Positions 1-5,467 of a DNA stretch of 8,297 bases are shown piece by piece. Each line of letters starts with the position of its first letter. Position 1 is the first letter of the stretch. Source of the DNA: Ruminococcaceae bacterium UBA5423. Its GTDB lineage: Bacteria; Bacillota; Clostridia; Oscillospirales; Acutalibacteraceae. The stretch spans positions 1 through 8,297 of the forward strand of contig DHNF01000164.1 in assembly GCA_002409375.1 (NCBI GenBank), read 5' to 3'. The position numbers were made by a program, and so were the translations under genes. Under the pieces are notes generated by a model that saw only the letters and a list, made by a program, of their open reading frames with translations, searched no databases and had not been told where the DNA came from.

Positions 1-489
1 AACACCCGAACGGTCATTCTTTGATAACTTGTTCGGTTCGGAAACATCAACTGTTTTGTTGTTTTCATCTGTTTTAGTAGGTTGTGCAACAGCCTCAAGT
101 GAAGCGTTAATTACGGGCGTGGGAATGCGTGAAAGATGTGTAAGCGGTGAATAGATAACTGCGATTATACCAAAGAGCACAACCATTTGCACAAGCATCG
201 GCAGACACCCGCCCGTTAAGCTGACACCCTCTTTTTCATAAAGTGCCATCTGCTTTTCCTGAAGCTTTTTTCTGTCTTTGGCATACTTTTTTTGTAGGCG
301 TTCAAGCCGAGGGGCAAGTTTTGCACGATCGGCTTGCATTTTTTGAGATTTTAAGGATAGAGGAAATGTAGCGGCACGAACCACTAATGTAAAAAGAAAA
401 ATTGAAACAAAATAGTTTCCGATAAACCGATATATGAGTGAAAGTATATAGCCAAGCGGCACAGCCAGCAAATTAAGTCCCGGTAACAT
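1..489 (-). CDS. yidC: YidC/Oxa1/SpoIIIJ membrane insertase, N-terminal part (cut by window edge)
   Basis: This gene encodes the insertase that places and folds proteins in the cytoplasmic membrane, alone or with SecYEG. I translated 163 residues; the frame stays open to the window edge, so the C-terminal half is missing. A first hydrophobic segment spans about residues 5-20 and a second about 26-46. The second carries Arg38 in the stretch LVVRAATFPLSLKSQ, which matches the invariant groove arginine of Gram-positive YidC (SpoIIIJ). A highly basic, coiled-coil-like cytoplasmic hairpin follows (about residues 47-95), then GGCLPMLVQMVVLFGI, the start of the next membrane segment. A poorly conserved polar loop (about 127-160) is probably extracytoplasmic. 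The start is ATG at 489, with GGAGGA just upstream (491-500). There is no lipobox signal, as is usual in Clostridia. It is the last visible gene of the rpmH-rnpA-yidD-yidC operon. Confidence 0.93.
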   Translation of the reverse strand, partial: MLPGLNLLAVPLGYILSLIYRFIGNYFVSIFLFTLVVRAATFPLSLKSQKMQADRAKLAPRLERLQKKYAKDRKKLQEKQMALYEKEGVSLTGGCLPMLVQMVVLFGIIAVIYSPLTHLSRIPTPVINASLEAVAQPTKTDENNKTVDVSEPNKLSKNDRSGV

Positions 490-540
490 TGGATTCCTCC
501 ATTTTTTATAAATGTATTTTAAACAACCGTACTTTATTAA

Positions 541-567
541 TAGAGTTAGCTTTTAGAGTTTAGCTTT
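541..567. repeat. Short imperfect tandem duplication across the yidD stop codon
   Basis: Two adjacent copies of a 13-14 bp unit, tagagttagcttt (541-553) and tagagtttagcttt (554-567), differ by one inserted T. The yidD stop codon lies in the second copy. It looks like a slippage duplication in the yidD-yidC gap; no function is evident. Confidence 0.6.
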
Positions 568-799
568 TATGTGAAGTTTTGCATTTTTTCTGCGGGACCG
601 GATCATAGCCCTGCTTACCAAAGGGATTGCATCTTAGTATTCGCCATACAGCAAGAGCAACTCCATGCAACACTCCAAAGCGTTCAATAGCCTCAATCGC
701 ATAAGATGAACAGGTTGGGAAAAAACGACATGAGGGCAACGTTTTTGGTGATATAAAGCGTTGATAAAAGCGAATAAGCGAAATTAAGACCGTTTTCAT
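560..799 (-). CDS. yidD: YidD, membrane protein insertion efficiency factor
   Basis: This is a 79-residue member of the YidD (DUF37) family, a small inner-face membrane-associated protein that assists YidC-dependent insertion. The full family pattern is visible: an amphipathic N-terminus ([11 protein letters not shown], residues 8-18), the cysteine pair region [12 protein letters not shown] (23-34), the helix ending in [11 protein letters not shown] (50-60), and the GYDPVP tail (64-69). Length matches the usual 70-85 residues. Its ATG overlaps the rnpA stop in an ATGA arrangement (4-bp overlap), which implies translational coupling. GGAG inside the end of rnpA is a plausible ribosome binding site. 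The molecular activity of the family is not settled. The conserved gene order makes the identification secure. Confidence 0.95.
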   Translation of the reverse strand: MKTVLISLIRFYQRFISPKTLPSCRFFPTCSSYAIEAIERFGVLHGVALAVWRILRCNPFGKQGYDPVPQKKCKTSHKS

Positions 800-1134
800 C
801 GATCCAGCACTCCCAACACTTTGAAATGCGTTTGCATGATTTTAAGTATATAAGTGCTTTTGACTTTAAGAGTATGACGGCGTGCAACAAAAACAATATC
901 CCAACCATCTGGGACACGAGGTAGTGTTTGACGATAGGCCTCGCGTATAATCCTGCGACAGCGATTGCGCTCAACCGCCGAACCGAGTTTTTTCCCGACC
1001 GTAATACCAACACGCGTAACACCAAACCGGTTTTTTTTAACATAGGTAACCAGTGCCGAGTGAACCTGAGATTTGCCACGGTGGTATAACGCGCGAAAAT
1101 CACTGTTTTTGTTAAGTGCGATATACTTCGCCAT
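796..1134 (-). CDS. rnpA: Ribonuclease P protein component
   Basis: This encodes the 112-aa protein subunit of RNase P, which binds the catalytic RNA (RnpB, not in this window) and helps it recognise the 5' leader of precursor tRNA. The diagnostic RNR motif is intact at about residues 54-68 ([15 protein letters not shown]), preceded by the [12 protein letters not shown] strand/loop (42-53). The N-terminal [16 protein letters not shown] matches the family's opening helix, and [10 protein letters not shown] follows in the C-terminal half. The protein is strongly basic and of normal length. The start is ATG at 1134 with AAGGAATT upstream. It lies 52 bp after rpmH and overlaps yidD by 4 bp. A hairpin with a T-run in the rpmH-rnpA gap may reduce read-through, which would fit the much higher need for L34 than for RnpA (inference). 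Confidence 0.96.
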   Translation of the reverse strand: MAKYIALNKNSDFRALYHRGKSQVHSALVTYVKKNRFGVTRVGITVGKKLGSAVERNRCRRIIREAYRQTLPRVPDGWDIVFVARRHTLKVKSTYILKIMQTHFKVLGVLDR

Positions 1135-1158
1135 TAATATTCAATTCCTTATAATATT

Positions 1159-1181
1159 AAAAAAAGCCACACAATGGTGGC
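1159..1181 (-). terminator. Candidate attenuator hairpin between rpmH and rnpA
   Basis: Read on the minus strand, GCCAC and GTGGC form a 5-bp stem around a 6-nt loop (1166-1181), followed directly by seven T (1165-1159). This has the form of a weak intrinsic terminator just after the rpmH stop codon and 25 bp before the rnpA start. With so short a stem, partial termination is more likely than a complete stop, leaving some read-through into rnpA-yidD-yidC. Confidence 0.55.
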
Positions 1182-1186
1182 CCCTT

Positions 1187-1321
1187 CTAGTAGGTGAGAC
1201 GCTTTCTTCCTTTTGCTCTTCTGCGAGCAAGCACCTTACGGCCGTTTGCATTTGACATTCTCTTGCGGAAGCCATGTTCCTTTTTGCGGTGCCTTTTCTT
1301 TGGTTGATAAGTGCGAAGCAT
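1187..1321 (-). CDS. rpmH: 50S ribosomal protein L34
   Basis: This 44-residue, very basic protein reads [18 protein letters not shown] and continues with [20 protein letters not shown] to a final LTY. It is a full-length, canonical L34 of the large ribosomal subunit. Two in-frame ATGs are possible, at 1327 and 1321. The ribosome binding site GAAAGGGGG (1336-1328) touches the first ATG but lies 6 nt from the second. L34 proteins also usually begin at the MLRTYQPK equivalent, so I chose 1321. A sigma-A-like promoter stands about 65-95 bp upstream. It is the first gene of the rpmH-rnpA-yidD-yidC operon. dnaA, its frequent neighbour in Firmicutes, is not upstream here. Confidence 0.95.
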   Translation of the reverse strand: MLRTYQPKKRHRKKEHGFRKRMSNANGRKVLARRRAKGRKRLTY

Positions 1322-1385
1322 CGTCATCCCCCTTTCGATCAGCCTGCTCACAGTCTGCGTGCAGACCGTCGCCTTGCAAGTTTTA

Positions 1386-1415
1386 ATTATATACCGAATT
1401 TAGACAAAAAGTCAA
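1386..1415 (-). promoter_or_regulatory. Sigma-A-type promoter of the rpmH operon
   Basis: On the minus strand a -35 box TTGACT (1415-1410) and a perfect -10 box TATAAT (1391-1386) are separated by 18 bp. Transcription would start near 1379, giving a leader of about 55 nt before the rpmH start. It is the best promoter match in the window and is properly placed for the operon. The leader contains the near-palindromic run CTGCGTGCAGA at about 1354-1364 (read on the plus strand as tctgcgtgcaga), which could form a small stem. Confidence 0.8.
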
Positions 1416-1438
1416 CATCAATTTTGTTATCTCCATTA

Positions 1439-1486
1439 TTATAATTGTACGAGTGTCAAAACAGGGCGACACTCGTACAATTATAA
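1439..1486. repeat. Perfect 19-bp inverted repeat between the two operons
   Basis: The left arm TTATAATTGTACGAGTGTC (1439-1457) and right arm 1468-1486 are exact reverse complements around a 10-nt loop (1458-1467). It lies 57 bp after the stop of the small gene at 1543 and 24 bp upstream of the rpmH -35 box. Read on the minus strand it is not followed by a T-run, so it is not a typical intrinsic terminator. On the plus strand GCACTTTTT follows, but there is no plus-strand gene to end. It could be a transcription boundary, a regulator site, or a small dispersed palindromic element. Confidence 0.85.
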
Positions 1487-1542
1487 GCACTTTTTATGGT
1501 TATTTGAAGATAGTCTTGATTAAGGTTGTTTTTTACATTTGA

Positions 1543-1728
1543 TCATGCACGCCTCATTAAATCTCGGATATATTCACGCAGCTCGGACTGAGTGCGAAAC
1601 TCGCGTTCATGTGCATTAACTTGTTCCTGCACTTCAATCGGCAAAGAAAAGAAATCGTCGTCACTTAGTATGTGGCCGTTTAAATACGCATCAAAGTCTG
1701 GTGCGTCGTTGGTATGCGCTCTGGCCAT
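1543..1728 (-). CDS. Uncharacterised 61-aa acidic protein
   Basis: I do not recognise a named family. The product begins MARAHTNDAPDFDAYLNGH and ends in REYIRDLMRRA. It is a soluble, charged protein with no signal peptide or membrane segment. The middle, DDDFFSLPIEVQEQVNAHER, looks like a short turn followed by a helix, and the C-terminal third (residues 38-61) is strongly helical and amphipathic. The ATG at 1728 is chosen because GGAGGTG (1743-1737) stands 8 nt upstream. An in-frame TTG at 1746 would put the ribosome binding site inside the gene. It follows the transketolase C-subunit gene by 59 bp on the same strand and may be the last gene of that operon. Its ribosome binding site sits in one arm of a 10-bp inverted repeat, which suggests control of translation or a separate operator. 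Function is unknown. Confidence 0.7.
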   Translation of the reverse strand: MARAHTNDAPDFDAYLNGHILSDDDFFSLPIEVQEQVNAHEREFRTQSELREYIRDLMRRA

Positions 1729-1731
1729 ACA

Positions 1732-1771
1732 ATATTCACCTCCCAAACTTAGTTTTTGCTAAGGTGAATAT
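1732..1771 (-). promoter_or_regulatory. Inverted repeat that can hide the ribosome binding site of the 61-aa gene
   Basis: The arms atattcacct (1732-1741) and aggtgaatat (1762-1771) are exact reverse complements around a 20-nt loop. The loop holds a smaller dyad, aaact-t-agttt (1745-1755). In minus-strand RNA the downstream arm contains GGAGGUGA's core AGGUGA, so a folded stem would cover much of the ribosome binding site just 4 nt before the ATG. It may be a translational switch coupled to the upstream gene, or a DNA operator. Confidence 0.55.
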
Positions 1772-1787
1772 AAAAAACAGGAAAATT

Positions 1788-2735
1788 TTAGTCTTTCAAA
1801 TTTATTATTGTCTTACACTGCGATGCTATATTTTGTGCAGTAAGTCCGTATTCACTGAACAAATCACTGGGCTTTCCTGACTTTCCGAATTTGTCCTGTA
1901 TTCCGACGCGTGCAAATTTTGCACATACATTGCCAGCCATTGCTTCGGCTACTGCCGAACCAAGCCCGCCTATTATTGAGTGTTCCTCGGCTGTCACAAC
2001 TGCACCACACTTTTCTGCTATCGTAATAACAGCTTGAGTGTCAAAAGGTTTAATTGTGTGACAATTGACCACGGCGGCATTGATGCCTTCTTTCAATAAT
2101 ATTTCAGAAGCTTCCAAAGCAGCCGTAACCATAAGACCAGCAGCTATTATACACACATCACTGCCGTCACGCATCACGTTTGCTTTGCCAGGCACAAAGG
2201 GCGTGTCGGGCGTTGTCACAGTCTCAACGACAGGCCGTGCCACACGTATATAAACCGGACCGTTGATTTCGGCGGCTGCAAACACCGCTTTTTGCAATTC
2301 GAGCGGGTCACAGGGCACAAATATAGTCATGCCGGGAATAACTCTCATTAAAGCAATGTCTTCAATGCTCTGATGGCTGCCCCCGTCCTCACCCACACTT
2401 AAGCCCGAATGTGAAAAACCAAATTTTACATTTGCGTTGATATAACACACCGAATTTCGAATCATTTCATATGCTCTTCCCGTACCGAAAAGAGCAAAGG
2501 TGCTTACAAACGGCAACAGCCCCTCATTGGCAAAACCTGCTGCCGCGCAAACCATATTTGCTTCTGCAATGCCAAAATTATAAAAGCGGTCAGGGTAAGC
2601 CTTTGCAAAGGTGTTCGTCATCGTAGCATGAGCCAAATCGGCATCCATCACAACAACCCTGCTGTCTTGTTGTCCGAGTTTGACAAGTGCATCACCGTAT
2701 GCAGCGCGCAGAGATTGTGTTTTAATCAATGACAT
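1788..2735 (-). CDS. Transketolase, C-terminal subunit (split transketolase)
   Basis: This 315-residue protein carries the pyrimidine-binding and C-terminal domains of transketolase, which moves two-carbon ketol units between sugars using thiamine diphosphate. The pyrimidine domain has GIAEANMV (55-62), with the catalytic Glu58 that activates the cofactor, and SHSGLSVGEDGGSHQS (108-123) with His109, Glu116, Asp117 and His121. The C-terminal domain runs from about residue 195, with HTIKPFD (226-232) and EEHSIIGGLGSAVAE (250-264). It must pair with the N-terminal subunit encoded just upstream. The ATG at 2735 overlaps that gene by 14 bp, but GGAGGT is only 2 nt away; a TTG at 2729 has the ideal 8-nt spacing, so true initiation may be there. 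Relatives include general split transketolases and specialised ones such as sulfofructose (SqwGH) or apulose-4-phosphate (AptAB) transketolases. Substrate specificity cannot be read from the motifs. Confidence 0.93.
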   Translation of the reverse strand: MSLIKTQSLRAAYGDALVKLGQQDSRVVVMDADLAHATMTNTFAKAYPDRFYNFGIAEANMVCAAAGFANEGLLPFVSTFALFGTGRAYEMIRNSVCYINANVKFGFSHSGLSVGEDGGSHQSIEDIALMRVIPGMTIFVPCDPLELQKAVFAAAEINGPVYIRVARPVVETVTTPDTPFVPGKANVMRDGSDVCIIAAGLMVTAALEASEILLKEGINAAVVNCHTIKPFDTQAVITIAEKCGAVVTAEEHSIIGGLGSAVAEAMAGNVCAKFARVGIQDKFGKSGKPSDLFSEYGLTAQNIASQCKTIINLKD

Positions 2736-3540
2736 CCACCTCCAATTCTTTCAAAGCATCAAGATATTCAGTTTCACTCGGCGCTTTACCGTGCCAACCG
2801 AATTGATTTTCCATAAATGAAACGCCACGTCCTTTTGAGGTTTCACAGCAAACAAATTTTGGTTTTCCCTTAACCGGAGTAGTGAGGGCTTGGGATATTG
2901 CGTTAATATCATGCCCATTAACCTGTGCACAGTCAAAGCCGAACGCTTTAAATTTTGCCATTATATCGCCGATGCTCATCACTTCGTCATTTGTGCCATC
3001 AATTTGCAATCCGTTATGGTCCATTATTACTGTAAAATTATCAAGCTTGTAGTGCGCGGCGGCCATTGCGGCCTCCCACACAAGTCCCTCTTGAGCTTCG
3101 CCATCTCCGATTATTGCAAAGACACGATAATCAGCCTGCTTGTGCAGAGCAGCCAATGCAATACCCATTGCTATAGAAACGCCCTGCCCCAAAGAACCGG
3201 TGTTTACATCCACACCAGGCGTTTTTGTACTGTCAGGATGCCCCTGAAGATGACTGTCAATCTGGCGCAAAGTCCATAAATCATTGCGCGGGAAATAACC
3301 TTTATCAGCGAGCACAGCATATAGAGCGGGACACGCATGACCTTTGCTCAAAACTATCCTATCCCTATTTTCCATCAAAGGGTTGTTAGGGTCGACATTA
3401 GCAACACGATAATACAGTGAGAGCAGAATTTCAACACATGAAAGTGAGCCTCCGGGGTGACCGGACTGACTTAAATAGAGCATACGCAGGATGTCCCCGC
3501 GAATTTGCCTTGCCTTTAAAGCAAGATTTTTATTATCCAT
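2722..3540 (-). CDS. Transketolase, N-terminal (thiamine diphosphate-binding) subunit
   Basis: This 272-residue protein is the pyrophosphate-binding half of a split transketolase. Thiamine diphosphate and its metal bind at GDGEAQEGLVWEAAMAAAHY (145-164) through Asp146 and Asn176 in DHNG. Conserved active-site histidines appear in SGHPGGSLS (His28), SKGHACPALY (His68), QGHPD (His101) and GWHGKAP (His250), and the TGSLGQG loop is at 114-120. All expected catalytic features are intact. The start is ATG at 3540 with AGGAGTG upstream. The gene begins 12 bp after the second ABC permease and overlaps the C-subunit gene, so both subunits are probably made together from the transporter mRNA. No aldolase, isomerase or kinase gene is in the window, so the product pathway is not shown. 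A full-length housekeeping transketolase may exist elsewhere in the genome. Confidence 0.94.
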   Translation of the reverse strand: MDNKNLALKARQIRGDILRMLYLSQSGHPGGSLSCVEILLSLYYRVANVDPNNPLMENRDRIVLSKGHACPALYAVLADKGYFPRNDLWTLRQIDSHLQGHPDSTKTPGVDVNTGSLGQGVSIAMGIALAALHKQADYRVFAIIGDGEAQEGLVWEAAMAAAHYKLDNFTVIMDHNGLQIDGTNDEVMSIGDIMAKFKAFGFDCAQVNGHDINAISQALTTPVKGKPKFVCCETSKGRGVSFMENQFGWHGKAPSETEYLDALKELEVDVID

Positions 3541-3552
3541 AAAATTTCACTC

Positions 3553-4386
3553 CTAACCTTTAACGGCGCCCGCGGTAAGCCCTTGGACAAGGCGCCTTTG
3601 CGCAAAGAAAAACATAACACATACAGGAATTATCGTTATGATACCGCCTGCAGTGAGCAAATCCCACTGTACACCCAATTGTCCTATTAGGTTTTTTAAA
3701 GATACCGGTATTGTGCGGCTGCGTTCGTTTGTAAACATTACGGCAAAAGTGTATTCATTCCATGAGGTCATAAATATATATACACCAGTCGCAACAAGAC
3801 ATGGCACAAGCACCGGTAAAATAATCCTTATAAAAGCCTGGGCACGATTCGCCCCGTCAACCATTGCAGCCTCTTCAAGCGACATAGGCATATCACTGAG
3901 ATAGCCGTTAAGCAGCCAGACCGAAAACGGTATGGTAAACGTAGTATATGACAAAATAAGTGCTAATGGCGTATATAAAATACCGAGTCTGCGCATTATG
4001 GCATACAACGGGATTAAAAGCAAAACAGTCGGAAACATGTTATTTGTTAAAAACAAAATCATAAAGGCACGGCGTCCCCGAAATCTGTAACGCGAAAACG
4101 CATATGCTGCAAGTGTCGCAACAAACAGTGTCAGAACAGTCGTTGATATTGCGACAACAAAGCTGTTTCTCATGGGTTTGATAAAATTGTAATCTATAAA
4201 AAGTGATCTGTATGCTTGAAAAGAAACATCGCGCGGCCAATAAGTCACTGTTCTACCGTAAAGCTCGGTTTCTGGTTTTATAGAAGTCACAAATGTCCAA
4301 TAAAACGGGAAAACCAAAAACAACAGTATTAAAATCAGCGGTAAAAACAGAAATAATATCCTTTTGTATGCCTTTTCTTTTCCCAT
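3553..4386 (-). CDS. Sugar ABC transporter permease, MalG/UgpE type
   Basis: This 277-residue integral membrane protein is the second of two permease subunits of a carbohydrate-uptake ABC transporter (CUT1 type). It has about six hydrophobic segments: 9-31, 74-97, 107-131, 138-160, 190-206 and 243-264. The cytoplasmic EAA loop that contacts the ATPase is clear at about 171-191 (EEAAMVDGANRAQAFIRIIL followed by P). The N-terminus has the typical PFYWTFVTSIKPETEL segment. The C-terminus, RRLVQGLTAGAVKG, ends with the family's usual GAVKG signature. The ATG at 4386 lies 4 bp after the first permease's stop, and its AGGAG site is inside the end of that gene, so translation is probably coupled. 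The transketolase N-subunit gene follows 12 bp later. No ATPase gene is linked. Confidence 0.94.
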   Translation of the reverse strand: MGKEKAYKRILFLFLPLILILLFLVFPFYWTFVTSIKPETELYGRTVTYWPRDVSFQAYRSLFIDYNFIKPMRNSFVVAISTTVLTLFVATLAAYAFSRYRFRGRRAFMILFLTNNMFPTVLLLIPLYAIMRRLGILYTPLALILSYTTFTIPFSVWLLNGYLSDMPMSLEEAAMVDGANRAQAFIRIILPVLVPCLVATGVYIFMTSWNEYTFAVMFTNERSRTIPVSLKNLIGQLGVQWDLLTAGGIITIIPVCVMFFFAQRRLVQGLTAGAVKG

Positions 4387-4390
4387 AAGT

Positions 4391-5269
4391 CTAAGACTCC
4401 TGATTTTTAAACATTGATTTAAGATACGGAACTGCTACCACAAGAAGCAACAATGTAAGCAGTATTGACATGGTTGAGGAATAGCCAAGATTTAGCGCGT
4501 TTGCTTTATTGAACACATAAACGCTCAGGGTCTGTGAAGCATATGCAGGCCCTCCTCCGGTCATATTGAAAATGACATCAACTGAGTTTGCAACCCAGAT
4601 AATACGAAGCAGTGTTGTGACATATATAGTGTTTTTAAGCGACGGAACGGTTATCCTAAAAAATTTTTGAAACACATTGGCACCGTCTATATCAGCAGCT
4701 TCATATAGTTCATTTGGTACGCCCTGAAGGCCTGCTAACAGCATTAGTGCAAAGAACGGTATTCCCTGCCATATAATAGCGACCACGACTGCAGGGAATA
4801 CCGTATCCTGCCGTGCGAGAAATGGGATGGGTTGATTAATAATATTCATTTTTATTAATAAATCGTTAAAGACGCCAAAGTTTCCGTCAAATATCCACCG
4901 CCACATCAATCCAATAAGAACGCCCGGTGTTACCCACGGTATTAAACTGATAGAGCGCACAACTCCGCGTCCGTAGAATGATTTGTTGAGAAGCAATGCA
5001 AGGCAGAATCCAAATACAAACTGAAAACCGACGCCGAAAACAACCCATAGAACCGTCCTCCATAATGACTCCCAAAAAAGAGTATCTCTTATTACTGCTG
5101 CATAATTGTCCAGTCCGATATACCCGATGGCTGACGGACGCCTTAAATCATAACTTTGAAAGCTCATCAATATTGCGTTAAGCACCGGCATTAACACTAC
5201 CGCAATAATGACAAGCAAGGCCGGAGCTACAAGCAGGTATGGCCAAATACCGGCTTTTCTTTGGTGCAA
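4391..5269 (-). CDS. Sugar ABC transporter permease, MalF/UgpA type
   Basis: This 292-residue membrane protein is the first permease subunit of the CUT1-type sugar importer. A hydrophobic segment (10-34, WPYLLVAPALLVIIAVVLMP) is followed by the conserved outward loop with GLDNYAAVI (52-60) and five further membrane segments. The EAA loop lies at about 190-209 (EAADIDGANVFQKFFRITVP), and the region before it has the usual WQGIPFFALMLLAGLQGVP. GGGPAYASQTLSVYVF in the fifth-segment region is typical of MalF-like permeases. The start is TTG at 5269, preceded by GGGGTGG at proper distance; no in-frame ATG lies closer. The gene starts 198 bp after the binding-protein gene and runs nearly without a gap into the second permease. 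Confidence 0.94.
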   Translation of the reverse strand: MHQRKAGIWPYLLVAPALLVIIAVVLMPVLNAILMSFQSYDLRRPSAIGYIGLDNYAAVIRDTLFWESLWRTVLWVVFGVGFQFVFGFCLALLLNKSFYGRGVVRSISLIPWVTPGVLIGLMWRWIFDGNFGVFNDLLIKMNIINQPIPFLARQDTVFPAVVVAIIWQGIPFFALMLLAGLQGVPNELYEAADIDGANVFQKFFRITVPSLKNTIYVTTLLRIIWVANSVDVIFNMTGGGPAYASQTLSVYVFNKANALNLGYSSTMSILLTLLLLVVAVPYLKSMFKNQES

Positions 5270-5467
5270 TTGAATCCACCCCTTGATTAACTTGTTTAAA
5301 CAATATTTAAACTACTCTCCATTTAAAATTTTAACAAGGTTTGTGAAAATTTTTTGTGTCCTAAAAGGAGGAATAAGGCGGGGTTTCGCCCGCCTACGAT
5401 GCGAGGATACAGCAATGAAATTCTCCACAAAGACAAGGTCTGTTTTTATTTGAGAATAGTATAAGGA
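5270..5467 (-). other. Non-coding gap between binding-protein and permease genes
   Basis: This 198-bp gap holds no supported gene. It contains the GC-rich hairpin at 5376-5395. It also contains an AT-rich dyad at 5294-5312, with arms GTTTAAA and TTTAAAC around a 5-bp centre, about 15 bp upstream of the permease ribosome binding site. The dyad includes the 10-bp palindrome TGTTTAAACA. Long gaps with a stem-loop after the binding protein are common in ABC operons, where they help keep binding-protein mRNA more abundant than permease mRNA. That role is inferred here. Confidence 0.55.
5376..5395 (-). repeat. GC-rich hairpin downstream of the sugar-binding protein gene (copy 1)
   Basis: The arms aggcggg and cccgcct form a 7-bp stem around a 6-nt loop (gtttcg on the plus strand). 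On the minus strand it is followed by TTATTCCTCC and TTTT rather than a clean T-run, so it is at best a partial terminator or an mRNA-protecting stem. The same GGCGGG/CCCGCC stem with a different 6-nt loop recurs at 6959-6976. Confidence 0.7.

Noticed and set aside
693..1103. 136-codon minus-strand frame across yidD and rnpA
   Set aside because: It overlaps two firmly identified genes in another frame and has no domain signal.
1322..1327. ATG at 1327 as the rpmH start
   Set aside because: The ribosome binding site abuts this codon; the next ATG at 1321 has 6-nt spacing and gives the standard L34 N-terminus.
1729..1746. TTG start giving a 67-aa version of the small protein
   Set aside because: The six extra codons are the ribosome binding site GGAGGTGA itself; ATG at 1728 has proper spacing.
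2890..3279. 129-codon plus-strand open frame
   Set aside because: It is antisense to the transketolase N-subunit gene, has no ribosome binding site and no recognisable motif.
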